Shown in pieces: positions 1 to 12,262 of a stretch of 64,000 bases of DNA. Made by a program: the position numbers and the translations under genes. Positions within the stretch are counted from its first letter, which is position 1, and each line of letters begins with the position of its first letter. The notes under the pieces were generated by a model. It was not told the DNA's origin and made no database searches. It saw only the letters and a program-made list of their open reading frames with translations. This DNA comes from Trichopria drosophilae. Its lineage: Eukaryota; Arthropoda; Insecta; Hymenoptera; Diapriidae. The stretch is taken from contig CM059587.1 of the NCBI GenBank assembly GCA_030407085.1, forward strand, positions 38,681,501 through 38,745,500, in the 5' to 3' direction.

Positions 1-965
1 ACCGCAAAGCCGCAAAATCGCGTTAGATACACGTGCTATGACTTCCTGCACCTAGTGTATTCGCCGATATTCCTCTATGTTCGCCAGTCGCAATGATGCT
101 TTCTCCACTGAATGTCGAAGTTTGCACGACTCTGGGGATAACGGCAAACGAACTTCCTGGGGGGACTGTACAGCGCGAAGTAACGGCTTGTGCTAAGTAT
201 CTCGGCATACACATCTTTCCCTCCGGACCTCCCAGCCACCTTTTCCCTTCGCCCCTCGTACAAACCAGCAGCCAAACCCCCGACCAAATCGCGCCGGGAG
301 GCCGAATGTATTTCTCGGAGGGCTTAATGTTGGTGAAAGTAGAGGTACGATACAATGGGGCACATCCCCCCAGCCCTCGTTCTACTTCTCCCTTACTTTT
401 CGCGAGAGGCGTATGCCGTTGTCTGCGCAACCCTGTGTTAGCATATATGTGTTCGATCGTGTGCAATGTTACGCAACACCGAGTGTACGCAGGCGTATTT
501 GTGTGCGAGCGATACCGCCGCAGGGCAACCAGGGCTACTGTATGGGCAAAGAGGTCGAGATGGGAAGAGGGATGGTGTAGAACTCGTTATCAAATACTGC
601 CTAACTCCCGTGACTATCTTCGGTCCTTGTCATCCATTGCCTCTATATTGGTCGCAGAATATTCCAGTATCTAAAATATGCCACCCGTGGTACCCAAACA
701 CTTTTGTATAATACCCATGGATGATAATATTTATGTTGCCGTTATAATACTGTGATGTACCCTAGATGAAATATGGGAATTTTAATGCGATCCCATCAAT
801 CCTAAATTTTTCCGGCCGATTTTATCCGAAATCTATCTTGGATACTTAAAATATGTGAAGTGCCAATAGTATAACAAACCAAGATTGACTATCAGTCACA
901 TTCGATAAGTTTCAGAATAGTTCCTATCGGAGAGTCAAAGTTCAAAAGATAGTATATTACTCAAC
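1..965. other. GC-richer non-repetitive stretch without a recognisable gene
   Basis: This stretch is clearly richer in G and C than the DNA that follows. Long open frames exist on both strands (193 codons on + from 93, 147 codons on - from 466), but neither translation shows a domain, signal peptide or repeat I recognise, and they overlap antisense as chance frames do where stop codons are rare. It could be a conserved non-coding block or part of a non-coding transcript. I see no promoter or splice pattern that decides this. Confidence 0.4.
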
Positions 966-1070
966 GAGGGAGGTAAAATAAAGAATGTCTCAGACTGCGT
1001 GTAATTTTTACCCGAGGTGAAGCCGAGGGTGAAAAACATGTAGTCTGAGGCATTCTTTTTTACTTCCCGA
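966..1070. other. Long imperfect hairpin, pre-miRNA-like or tiny MITE
   Basis: The two halves are inverted copies of each other, about 45 bp per arm with a loop near 1013-1025. The core AGAATGTCTCAGACT on the left pairs with AGTCTGAGGCATTCT on the right. Several differences between the arms are G-U compatible (T against G, G against T), so an RNA copy would fold better than the DNA identity suggests. No target-site duplication was found. It may be a microRNA-type precursor or a small foldback element; strand and transcription are unknown. Confidence 0.5.
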
Positions 1071-1464
1071 GGGAAGTATACGATTTTTCTTCATGACAGG
1101 GAGGAAAGTTGCTGCTTTCGTCCCAGTATGATGAAAACCCATTTTTGTTGAATTTTAATTGATAGAATTTTATCAGATATAATTGTTGGTACCCTATAAA
1201 CCTTCGCCGGAAAATTTCTGAAGCATCTCTGCCAATATTTTCATCTTCCTCAGTCTTTTCTAATTGCTTGCGATTATTACGAACTCTTAAATTATAAGCC
1301 ATCTTTAAAACTATAAGTAATATATGTCTCATAATATTATTGACAATCAATAATAGATATACAATACGCATTATTTACCGTGTTATTTCGACTATTTATA
1401 CTACACGAATCATGAAATAAAAGCTTTTTTATTTTCTTCAAACTTTTCTTATACACTGTAATCA
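1071..1464. other. AT-rich spacer, nothing recognised
   Basis: The stretch between the hairpin and the small MITE is AT-rich, with only short open frames (103 codons on the minus strand without recognisable features). I see no gene, RNA or repeat. Confidence 0.5.
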
Positions 1465-1675
1465 CACTGGGGTCCGCTGGACCCCGCCACGAAATCGACT
1501 AACTTCTGTAACGTAACATGAGTATACTAACATTTGTCAGACGACGGCATTATCAGACATTTATTGGTTATAGTACTTTAAATTACCGATAGGTGTTCCA
1601 ATATTTCCAAATTAAAACTAATAAAGCGAATTATTTACCTTTAAATTCATCGTGGGGTCTGCTGGACCCCCAGTG
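1465..1675. mobile_element. Small inverted-repeat element (MITE), unclassified
   Basis: The left end reads CACTGGGGTCCGCTGGACCC and the right end is its near-complement, ending GCTGGACCCCCAGTG. The terminal inverted repeats are about 26 bp with one or two mismatches, including a shared CACGA inside. The element is 211 bp and has no coding capacity. The terminal GGGGTCCGCTGGACCCC is itself a palindrome. I could not define a convincing target-site duplication, so the superfamily is open. Confidence 0.65.
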
Positions 1676-4629
1676 ACCAGTGAAGATTAAATAAGATTAG
1701 GTCTCGTACAAAGCTGACCAGATTGTGATTGAGAACTAACCCGCACAATATTGCCCAAAGCATATTTTACCCCACTACTTGCTAACTTATTACTCTCATT
1801 CTCTATTTCCCTTACCCCCTCTCTCATGTACACTTGAGTCCTGGTATATTTGCCCGCTCGGTTCCTCGCCTTCCACTCCCGTCTCTTTATATTTGTCAAA
1901 ATAAGGGGAGCCTTCTCCCACTCTTCTCAGTCGCGTTACGTTCGTGACGTCACATGAGGCCCTACCTGAGGCCCCAGTGCGTAAGGTGGGGGGAAAAGAG
2001 AGCGGCGACATCTAGACGGAGCTGGGCAAATATGCTGGAACATAAATATAGCTAGACGCAAATATAACTTGTACCCTACTGTATATCGTGCCAAACCACT
2101 ATTATTGGGTGGTTTATGAAAACAGAAGAATAGAAGGGGAGACAAGCGAGAAACGAAATTGTAGTGGGAGGCACAAAGTGCTCAACGCGCCGCTGTGCGG
2201 TGTAGTTCGTCGGCCTCCAGAAAACTACTACAAAAAATGTGTCAGTGCCAGCTTCGGAATTAAGTTTGATGTTACTTGGCATGTTCATTCTCAAATATGT
2301 ATTTAGGAAGTAACCTTGAAAGTTGAACTGACGTAATCTGATTTTACTCAGTATAATCCATATGGACACTTCATATGTGATCCGAATCCTCTATAAATAA
2401 GAATACACTATTATGAGAAATACAATTGAGATACTTTTAAGATTGAAATTTCACTCCCAACGGAATGAATTATCCTTTTCAATAGGTTAATATTCACTTT
2501 CTCATATAAGTATCTCAGTTCTCACTCAACAACATCTAAGAGTAAGTAGGTTTGGGTTAAAAATGTTGATAAAATTGATTGCAGTAAAGATATTGAGTTA
2601 TATCATGTGTAAAGTGACATTTCTATATCCAAAACTGATAACAATTTTTATTAGAAATTGAAGAGACATTTGATCATCACAGGCATGAAATATTCAAGTA
2701 CCGAAAGTACTTACGATGTACCGAAATTACTGACGATGTAATCAATTTTTGATGTTGTACGTATATACATCTCGAACGAATGGTATATAAATATTAAATC
2801 TTTCTTTGTTATTTACCAATGTCGGCAAGGACATAAAGTTACGTTTATCGTCTTGGAAATAGCGAGAGCGGGGAGAGAAGTTCTCTCTAGTCGAGTTTTG
2901 CAAACGGACGAAACTTTGGAACTTTAACGAAATCTTGGAAGAGGTGAATATTTTATACGTACATCAAATCCGGGTATGCCGTGGCGACATAGGAACAGAA
3001 GACGAGAAGGATATATCCTAAGACCCGGTGCCAAATTGAATAGAATCGTTACTGCGAACGTGAGACTATATACCGGTAAATATGTCGGCAGCAACCGTGT
3101 TAGAACGTATTTGCCGAATCTATCGGCTGTTGAATTTCTGTCGTGAGCCAACGACTTTTGCACGAGTGGTTGCACTTTACGTGAAACTATCCAAGTGTAT
3201 TTATTAAAGCAATTGAAATTCTTCTTTAGAGGAAAGAAAAGTGTTGTTTTTTTCTTAATGGCAATTAAAATTTCAATATAACAAACAACAGTATTTGAAT
3301 TAATAGACAATGTATTTATTGACAAATCTTTACAAAAAGTTTCGACCGTTTAAAGTATGAAATTCTACACATTTTGAACAGCGGGAACCATTGTATTAAT
3401 CGTGAGAGCACAATTTCACCCAGGAAAACACCCTCTGTTTCGTCAAATTTAAAAACTTTTTAAAATTCTTTGCAGGCGAGTCATTTTTAACGAAGTGCTT
3501 TAGGAACGACGCGCTGAGGCGCATGTGTTTTCTAGTTAGGAAAATATGCAAACTCCATCGTTTTAATGCAGAATAACATGAAAACGGCGGGTCAGTGTCG
3601 TGATTCCTTCCAGCGTAAAATTCTGAGCCTGAGGCCTAACCTTCCCCCGAGGACGCGTTTTCGTAGCAGTGGGTTACCCGGACGTTCTCTTCAGCAACGG
3701 CGGTGTAGACGGTCAACCAGCTCGACGCGCGAATGAACGCTAAAATATTCAGAGCCACTTCTTTCATCCTGGTTTTATTTATTTTCCTGCGAGTGCAGCA
3801 CGGGGTGGTCAGGAAGAACCGAGCCGCTTGGTCACGGCGTTACAACGGACACAATTTTTTGTCCTTCCACATACTCCCCCACCCTTACTAGCTACTGTCC
3901 GCCACGCCGCCGCGGGAACGCTGCCAGGGTTGGCTTTCGCCAGGTCTACGATTTTGACCCAAAAAGTCACGCTAAATTAATACATTATGGAAGTTTTCCT
4001 CTGGCGCGCTGCCGAATTGCTTATGCGATTGTCACGTCACCTTGTTACTGGTACCTTTCAACGCACCCCGTTCCTCATTCCGGCGCAAAATCAATCTTGC
4101 TAATTCATTGCGTCGCATATTTGAAAGCATGCCGAATCTCGCCATCTATCGTACACCCTGTATAATTAATTTTGAAAGTAGAATCATTCGTCCAACCTAT
4201 TACCTTGATTGTTATCTACGCAATCATCTTAACAGATTAAACAAGTCTGCAATAAATCAAGGATGAATATTCCTAGAAGTAAAATGCATGAGAAAGTGGA
4301 ATTGGACGAAAATATATTAGTCATCTTCCATCTACCAACAAGCACGGTCGGTGCTTTTTCTGAAATATACATACATGGATATGACGCAGAATAAAATGAA
4401 ATTGAATCTTCGATGGCTGAATTGACTTTTCTATAAGCCCTTCCCACAATAGTCCTTCGTGAAAAACGGGATTTTCCAATCTAATTTTTGAAATGATATC
4501 TATTAATGAATTGTTGTAGATATGTCAACTCATTTCAATAAATTTCGAGAAGTGAACTGTGGCTTGATAAATAATATTCATCTGTTAATCATAAACTAAT
4601 AAATCCATTATCTAAACAATATCCGCAAA
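1676..4629. other. Intergenic DNA without a recognised gene
   Basis: There is no ORF with recognisable content; the longest frames are shadows of about 70-130 codons. A copy of a dispersed repeat lies at about 2095-2265 and is listed separately. A somewhat GC-richer patch occurs at about 3560-3960. The rest is AT-rich single-copy-looking sequence. Confidence 0.5.
2095..2265 (+). repeat. Dispersed repeat, copy A (related to 9070-9220)
   Basis: The segment containing GTAGTGGGAGGCACAAAGTG, then CTCAACGCGCCGC, then GTCAGTGCC after about 60 bp, matches the segment at 9070-9220 in the same order and orientation with scattered substitutions. A related GAGAAACGAAA / GAACAGAAGGGAAAC stretch precedes both. 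The family is unidentified and neither copy has an intact frame. The 72-codon frame here is fortuitous. Confidence 0.55.
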
Positions 4630-4633
4630 TTAA

Positions 4634-5934
4634 CCCATTAACGCCTGAAATGAAAATTTTTATACTTCATTTTCAATCAAGTATTTCGTATCAAAATCGA
4701 AGTTCAAAACAATTGAAAGGTACATATCCTATTGTTTTCGAGGTCGCTCTTCAAGATTCCGAGGTCAAAATTGAGTTTGAGCCATCAGGAATTCCAATAT
4801 GGCGCCGAATTTAAAAAAAAAATACAAAAAAATTGGGAGTTATTTATTCCTATCAATTTTTTTTCGAGCTGTTAGAATATTGGACTGTTGGACCGTGCAT
4901 AATGGTGCATAAAACAGTTGAATTTTAAGAAAAAATTTTACTTTTATACCGCACATCATTGTAACGACCTCAAAATGGCGTCAACAATGAAAATTTCTTT
5001 GAAAAATTTCTGAACGTTCTAACTCAAAAACTACGTGCTGTTATAAAAAAATTCTAAGAATGAAAAGTTCTTAGAATTAACCGAGAAATATCGTGGAATT
5101 TTTTCAGATTTTTGTGATGACATTTCGAGAAATTTGTTTCAAAATTTTTTTCAAAATTATAATTTATTTATGAAAAATTCTGAAAAAAATTTGGTGTATT
5201 CATTTATGAATTCTGCGAGTTTTTTGTTCTTTGCAATTTTTTCCAAAACTTGATAGTTTTTGGGGGGAAGAATCCTAAACTATAATATTTGAAATTCATT
5301 TCCTGGAAAACTATCAACTTTTTCGAAAAAATTGCAAAGAATAAATAACTCTTAGAATTCATCAGAGAATACACTACTTTTTTCAGAATTTTTTGTAAAT
5401 AAATTACAATTTTGAAAAAAATGTTGAAAAAAAATTTCTCAAAAAGTCATCAAAAAATTTTGAAAAAATTCCACTATATCGCTTAATGAACTTTAAGAAC
5501 TTTTCATTCTAGGCATTTTTTTTTAAAGTTCGTAGTTTTTGAGTTAGAGCGTCCAGAAATTTCTCAAAAAAATCTTCATTGTTGACGCCATTTTGGGGTC
5601 GTTAGAACGATGTAGGGTATAAAAGAAAAATTTTTCCTTAAAATTTACGTATTTTGTTCACCTTTATTCACAGTTTCAATAGAATTCCAATATCCTAATA
5701 GCTCGAAAAAAATTGATAAGAATAAAAAAATCCCACTTTTTTGGAAATTTTTTTCATATTCGGTGCCATATTGGAATTTCTGATCGCTGAAACTCAATTT
5801 TGACCTCGGAATCTTGAAGAGCGACCTCGAAAACAATAGGATATGTACCTTTCAATTGTTTTGAACTTCGATTTTGATACGAAATACTTGATTGAAAATG
5901 AAGTATAAAAATTTTCATTTCAGGCGTTAATGGG
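4634..5934. mobile_element. 1.3 kb near-perfect palindromic (foldback) element in TTAA sites
   Basis: The left arm 4634-5262 and right arm about 5303-5934 are inverted copies about 630 bp long around a loop of about 40 bp. Both ends carry CCCATTAACGCC and are bounded by TTAA (4630-4633 and 5935-5938). A TTAA duplication with CCC-starting ends is characteristic of piggyBac-type elements (Kolobok also uses TTAA), so a non-autonomous piggyBac-like foldback is the best inference. Arms differ by scattered substitutions and small indels. There is no coding capacity: the short open frames here are mirror shadows of the arms. Confidence 0.8.
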
Positions 5935-5938
5935 TTAA

Positions 5939-6880
5939 GTAATGGTGACTCCAAGAAAGAAAAAAGGATCGGTTAAAGATGTATATTTTTAGCACACCTG
6001 CAAAAATACAGTTCCTTTACGTGCTGGTAAAACATACGACATGAAACGTATTTAGTGCTTGTGCCTCCTGGAGTCCAGCATGCGTTTTTCGCGATTTCGC
6101 GCCCGCTTCAAAGGGAGCTTTTCACTCTTTCGCGCCCGCTTCTCGTGTTTGACCCTCGAGGTCAGGAATCCCGTCCCGAGTCCAAATCGGGATTTGATGC
6201 CCCGTTCTATATAAGAAATGATTGGTCTTGTCTTTTGGTAAAGATGCAGCCACTGACCAATTTTTCGTGTCCTCCTTTTGTGCCTCTCGCCTCAATATCG
6301 ATTTCCCTGTATTTCTCTATTTCATTCTTCCTTTTTGTTATAACGCGAAATATGTATGACCAAGAGGGAAGAATGAATAGGGAAATAGATTTTGCGGGAC
6401 GTGAGAGCAGTAAATTAGTAGGTAGAGGGTATACAAGGTACCGGGGGGATTAGCTTACCTCTTCGAGATTTCCCTTACAACGTCTTTTATTTTATATATT
6501 TAGATTAAATATTGATATTACATTTAATTTGATTGTAGAGTATAAGATTTGCTATTTCCCAAAAATGATCATGACAAGCTGGGACCCACCACCAGAACGC
6601 TAGCACCTCTCTGCGGAATAGTTTATGCGTTGTGGTGGAGGGAATTACATAGATCCAATAAGAGCACGTAACAATCGTGTCCGTCCTTTATTGCTTTTTT
6701 TATTTCCATATTCGTTTTCTTGGGTCGATCGTTTTCCATGATTACTAGTAGGATGGTATAGTAATGATTGACCATAGTGGCTCTTTAAGTAGTATTTACA
6801 TTGTGGTTGACCATTTTGAATGGTCAAAATAAATCGTGAAATAACTGGCGATCTATAGACGTCATATCAATCAATATCTT
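5939..6880. other. Gene-free stretch
   Basis: A 132-codon frame on + (6055-6453) has no recognisable features. The rest is mixed, AT-rich sequence. I see no RNA gene or defined repeat before the dispersed-repeat block that begins near 6880. Confidence 0.45.
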
Positions 6881-6884
6881 TGAA

Positions 6885-7624
6885 ACGATTCAACCAATCG
6901 TCTTGAAATTTGTAATTGAAGGGTTTTTAGGGTTGCTGAATTCAAATTTGAGACCAAAATTTCAAAATTCAAAATGGCCGATCTAATATGGCGATCTAAA
7001 AAGCATAAAAGTTTTTCATTTCCCGCAATGTTTACTATTTATAGATTTTTTGGGTCGCTGATTACGAATCTGTCATCGGTTGCTCAAAATTAAAAATGGC
7101 TGACCTAATATAATGTGAAAAGATTTAAATAATTTAAAGTACTGTATATATCCCAATCCGACGTCAAATTTGCTAAATTCAATATGGCAGACCTAATGTG
7201 GAAAATGAATTTTGACCTTATATCGGCGACCTCAATTTCATGTATTTCATAAAATACTTTTGCCATAGTTTTGGGAGACTGCAGAATTGAACTAGTGATC
7301 TAATGTAGTTTTTTTTACGAGAGGAGCGGGCAAGTGCGTATAATTTTGCACAGCTATGCCATTATCTTTTTTTTCTGCTCTACGAAAAGAAGAGGACGGA
7401 AAGTATTTTAGACCCAAAAAACTCCCGAGTAACAAATTTCTGTTACATCAAGTAACTTTTTGCATTTTGGTCCGCCATCTTGAATCCGTAATTTTGAATT
7501 TTAACATTCTGACATCAGATTCGTAATTAGCGACCCTCAAAAACATTGTCATCGAAATTGGACGAAAACTGGCTGGTACTAGTTTTGGGAATTTTTTTTT
7601 GAAAACACCTACCAGTGAAGGGGT
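6885..7624. repeat. Dispersed repeat block with ATTCGTAATCAGCGACCC and AAAATGGC motifs
   Basis: The block alternates the words TCGCTGATTACGAATCTG (near 7050) and CAGATTCGTAATTAGCGACC (near 7520, opposite orientation) with AAAATGGCCGATCTAATATG-type words (near 6970, 7095 and 7185). The same two words recur together at 15.2-15.4, 22.7-22.95, 38.8-39.4 and 51.5-51.9 kb. The block ends at GAAGGGGTTAAC (7619-7630), resembling the TTAACCC ends of the TTAA-bounded elements in this window. It has no coding capacity. Confidence 0.6.
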
Positions 7625-7805
7625 TAACACAATCATGGTGTTATGGACGTAAATTTTAATCCAAAGTCATATTCAACACTTTAATATCCAATTTTGTATG
7701 AATCAATTTGCACAAATAGTAAACCTAAACCTTGAATATTAATACTAAATTTGAGAACAAGGCAGCTCTAAGTTAGGTTAAAACCCCATTTATCCAAATT
7801 AGCAT

Positions 7806-8480
7806 TTGACTAAGTGTCTAACGATCATTGCCGCAAAACATTGTAGACTCTCTGCGACATCGAGTGATCCAGTGTCCCGAGGTCGGACTCTCCAAATTTT
7901 GATGTACTGCGGCGTTATCAGTGTCGATGCCAATGAATTACGTTGGGAATCGCAGGATTCTATGTTCAGTCGGTTTCGGAGGTCTGTCGACCGATATTGA
8001 CGGGTATCATGCCCGATACAGCTCTTTCATCCGGTAATTAGCCGGGGAGCCCGAGAAGTTATCATCTCGCGTGATCGCGTAACGCGCTATACGCCTCCCC
8101 ATTTGGACTCCCCGATATCGCGGAACTCCATCCTTAATTAATTAACACACCGGACGAATAATAATTATCGAAATGAAAGATGATATCAGTGGCTTATTTA
8201 TCGTAACAGGTGATACGGGTGCTCGGCGACGTTCGCGTGGGCAAGGACCGATAGCGTAATCTAAACTCCGCTCCCTAATTGATTCATAAATTAATTTGGG
8301 AAACCCACTTTCTGCCCGGCCTCAGCCACGTCGAACCTATAGTTACTGCGTTCCCCCACTGGCTCATATTTATAAGTTTTAATTGCACTTCCTAGTCGAC
8401 ATCCGCAATTTTATATTCCCAACTCCCTCGATTTCTCAGGAACAGCTTAGTTCATCGCGTGTCAATTTGCGAAAATGCTC
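7806..8480. promoter_or_regulatory. Possible conserved non-coding / enhancer block
   Basis: This GC-balanced, non-repetitive patch stands out in AT-rich surroundings. It carries clustered homeodomain-type words (TTAATTAATTAA near 8136, AATAATAATTATCG near 8157) and several CG-containing words, without an extended coding frame. The composition is what insect cis-regulatory modules often look like. This is inference only; no partner gene is visible nearby. Confidence 0.25.
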
Positions 8481-9069
8481 ATCGATTTTCTCCTACTTTT
8501 TCTCTGCCGTTCAAACACTTGTTTTTCTACTATATTCGGTTTGACGTATAATTTAATATCATAAAATATAATTCATGTTAGAGCGATCTCATGGGAATAA
8601 TTTCTCAATATTCTTTTTGTATTGCTAAATAATGAATTAGTCAGTAATTTACTATTTCTAATTCTGGTAAATTTTCAAATGTATAATAATCGGAGCAATT
8701 AAAAACGCCAATTTTATTTTCGTATCAAGGTTACTGGACTAGTAATTTTATCTGTCCTGTAAGTCATTACTTTTCGATACAGTTTTGGGATTCCAATGAA
8801 TATTACTAACACGATTACAATTTCTACTGAATTTATTTTACGAAATTTAATAAATCGTTCCGTAAATATTGAAGAATATTGTATTCTGAGTAAATGTTTT
8901 TTAGAGCCCGAAACTTATGTCACATGTTTCGACCCAAGCTTCGAAGGAATGAACTAATCCGCATGGTGTCGCTGCGAGCATTTTGTGTATCCGCTGCTAT
9001 CCTATCTGTTCCCCTCATTCCCCTGAAACTCTACTACTCCTCCTTTCATCGATTTTTCCAATCATATTG
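8481..9069. other. AT-rich spacer, nothing recognised
   Basis: AT-rich unique-looking sequence. Two overlapping 61-codon frames near 8.9-9.17 kb have no recognisable content. Confidence 0.45.
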
Positions 9070-9220
9070 CGCAGTTTAACAAGAAGGGAGAACAGAAGGG
9101 AAACATATATCAGGATCAGCGCTGTAGTGGGAGGCATAAGGTGCTCGATGCGCCGCCGTACTGGTTAATTTGTCGCCCTCGAAAAAGTGACAACAGAAAA
9201 TTGGTCAGTGCCCTAGACTA
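9070..9220 (+). repeat. Dispersed repeat, copy B (related to 2095-2265)
   Basis: GTAGTGGGAGGCATAAGGTG followed by CTCGATGCGCCGCC and, after about 60 bp, GGTCAGTGCCC matches copy A in order, spacing and orientation. The family is unidentified. It has no intact frame. Confidence 0.55.
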
Positions 9221-9225
9221 TTCAC

Positions 9226-12200
9226 TATATAACTAGTTATTTTAAAAAACGCTGAAGATATTTGTTTTGTAACCTGTTTTTTTATAACCTAACACCCAAC
9301 CATACAAAATACATAATAAATACCATGCCAGTAAATACAGGAATCAAGCACATCCTGATATTTTTCTCAACAAAAAAGTGGAGTATTGACATTTACATTG
9401 CGAGTAGTGCTTCTTAGTGAAAAATAGTGGCAGTTACGAAAAATCGGTTTAATTTTTTCTAATCAGAATTCAAAGATATTTGTTTTTTATTTTAAAGAAA
9501 CTTAGTACAAAAACGTGCACTGTTGCCGTTTATTCATAAAAATTACTACGTGCATATGGCCGATCACCAGCTTTTATTTTGATATTCATAATTATTAGTC
9601 AAAATGGTGTAAGAAACTTATTTTGTCATTAATTTTGCAGAAATATTTTTAAATAAAAATTAGAACGTTAAAAACAGAAAGGCTGTCGAATGTTGAAGTC
9701 ATTAGAAATCCACAAAACGTAGGAGATAAAGTATTTAATAACATTGAAAAAATGAAAATCAGTGGTATCAGGTGTAACTCGATATTGATCTAACTCGACA
9801 TTTATATATGTGCTTATTGTGAAGTCATTTTGTGTAGTTTTTGTATTTAGCTAGTATTGGCTTAATAACATGGCTTAATAACTTTTTTTTGAAAATTTTA
9901 AAACATAATTTGTTTATCATAAATCAATAACAACAAAAAGGATAACCATATTCAATAGCCTTTCCTAAATTACAATGTTAAACTCAGTTTAAAAAATTTC
10001 GATTTATGATCAAATAGTAAAAAAGATTAACATCACTTAAGTCATATATATTTATTGTCCTATATTAATAATGCAAACGTTGCAATTCGATATTGATAAT
10101 ATATACTTATAATTATTGTAGATGAAATTTTATTTTATTTACGAAAAGTTGACCAAGTTTCATTGAAACTTTTAAACTTTAATAGTGTACAAATCGAAAC
10201 ATAGAAAACTGGACGCTGCCTATCATCAAAAGTTAAAAAAGATACAAGTGTTTCACGAGACCGAGGTAAAGCGATTTTCATTTAATCAAAAAATAAAAAT
10301 TGTATAAACAAAAAATTGGTTTTGGTAGGATTGTAAAGAATGGACTACGTGGCATCCACTCATTTATGGAGCACGCAAAACTGGACATGGACTTTTTGAA
10401 CAAAAAAGAACAATACCGAAATCGAATGGAAATAAGAGAACAACACACTCGAAACACAAAACAATCCGAATGGGCACTTTGTCGTAAATGAACTTGTGGA
10501 TGAGCGTTCGGTAACTGCAGAATTTATTGGATCAAATTTACCTCTGCACGAACTATCTCACTGCATTGGTAATGACGTTAATATCTACAAATCGTATCAG
10601 CTTATTTTATATTTTCTATCACTATGTATAAATGGATACTAATTTTAATAAAACGTAGAGATATTGTATTCATATGAGAAAGGAACCCATTTTTACTGCA
10701 AACGTCAATGCGCAAAATGAAGACACCCTTGGAAAAGTGACAGACATTTTATTATATATTTACTTAGATTTCTTTATTATTTATTCGGCGTTAAAAGATG
10801 ATATCTTATAGTTAGCGTATTGAAAAAAATATAAGTGATTATAACTGAACACATTATGATTTGCAATATTTCAGTTACGTCATAAAAAATAAGAAAGATA
10901 AAAAAAGCGACTTTCGATTATTGTAAAATAATAAGATACCTCTTCCAATTTATCCATAAGCTTTCTGATTTATACTATTCTTTAACCAATTAAACTCGCG
11001 TTAGACTGACATAAGACTCCAATTATTTGAATTGTGAAAATATTTTGCATCGATAGTGATCGAACAAAATAAAAAGTAGCAAAAATATTATATACCGTCT
11101 ATATTTATCAACTTTACGGTAAAAAATAAAATATATCGTCTGGATGAAATCTTTAAAACAATCATTTCAACGGTGTTATTTTAATATTTCTCCGTTCTGA
11201 ATACTTGTCAGTATTCTTCATACCGGGATAACTAAAATTCTGCGCCATTTACATACTTTTTTTTTATCGTCATGCTACTAAAGCTTTTCAATGAATATTT
11301 AAATTCACGTATATTTATATATGTTTTATCTTCATACAAAATGAAACGTCATATTTATATCTGTGTGTTATCCGAATTATATTCAATGAAGTAATCCCCG
11401 AAAAGTGATAAATGCTGGGAAATTCGTTCCATCTCCTTTGCTACTTTTGAAATAAATTCAGGGTATTTGATAGCATTAATTATAATTGCAAATTGTAGAG
11501 TTTTTCATTTGCATATATGTATTTACGATTTCAATATTCAATCATTGCCTGCATTAATTAATTAAATTAATTAATTTGCATTGATCTATTTATGATAATG
11601 TTGGAAATACATTGTAAAATCAACAAGTATATATTATATGTATTTTTTAATATGTCTTTGAAATGTTGAATTTATTCAATGTTGAACATTATACGAAACT
11701 GCACATGGTGTATTAAATATTTAACGTCTGCACATTTTGAAGTAGTACAAACTCGGTTATTAGTTAAAAATAGGAATAAGCACGACTAATTATTAGTTAT
11801 TTTGATCAAATTAGTCATGAAGACATTTTTAATTAAATCGCATGGGGATGATTTATCGTGATTTTATATGCTCTTGCAATGTAAGAGTTATTTTTATAAA
11901 ATAATACTGTTATGTCTGTGTTACCAATGTGTTACGTATTCTATATTTTATTTATTGATTCTTTTGTACAAGACTCTGGATAATTTATATTATTTTTCCA
12001 TTATCAGATTTTGTACGTACCATAAACTGTGGCAAACGTTTTCATTACAACTTAATTGTTTATATTAGTTGTTTAACAATGAGCGTCGATTAATAAACAA
12101 AAATATGAATTGAGAAAATAACAGATGAAAATAAATAATGATGAAAATGTCTTATAACTATTTCATGAGCTATAGAATATCGATATAATAGTTATTTTTA

Positions 12201-12262
12201 TATCAAGGGTGTCAAATGGAGTTTTACGCTTCGACAATACAAACCGAGAGACAACCAAGCCA
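9226..12262. other. Very AT-rich gene-free DNA
   Basis: Long AT-rich tract with many poly-A/T runs. Only the coding-like patch at about 10360-10600, listed separately, departs from this composition. No RNA gene, defined transposon end or microsatellite of note was seen. Confidence 0.5.
10360..10600 (+). pseudogene. Degenerate coding-like fragment, unidentified
   Basis: One frame reads through KLDMDFLNKKEQYRNRM up to about 10490; shifting frame near 10465 then gives a protein-like run (NPNGHFVVNELVDERSVTAE and on through LPLHELSHCIGND) to about 10580. Both halves have amino-acid composition of real protein rather than of AT-rich noise, and the frame change suggests a frameshifted relic or two exons. 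I do not recognise the family. It could be a transposon ORF remnant. Confidence 0.25.

Noticed and set aside
93..674. 193-codon ORF on + with a 147-codon ORF antisense
   Set aside because: No recognisable domain, no splice or promoter context, and both strands are open because stops are rare in this GC-rich patch.
5645..5954. Minus-strand ORFs of 63-66 codons
   Set aside because: They are mirror translations of the palindrome arms.
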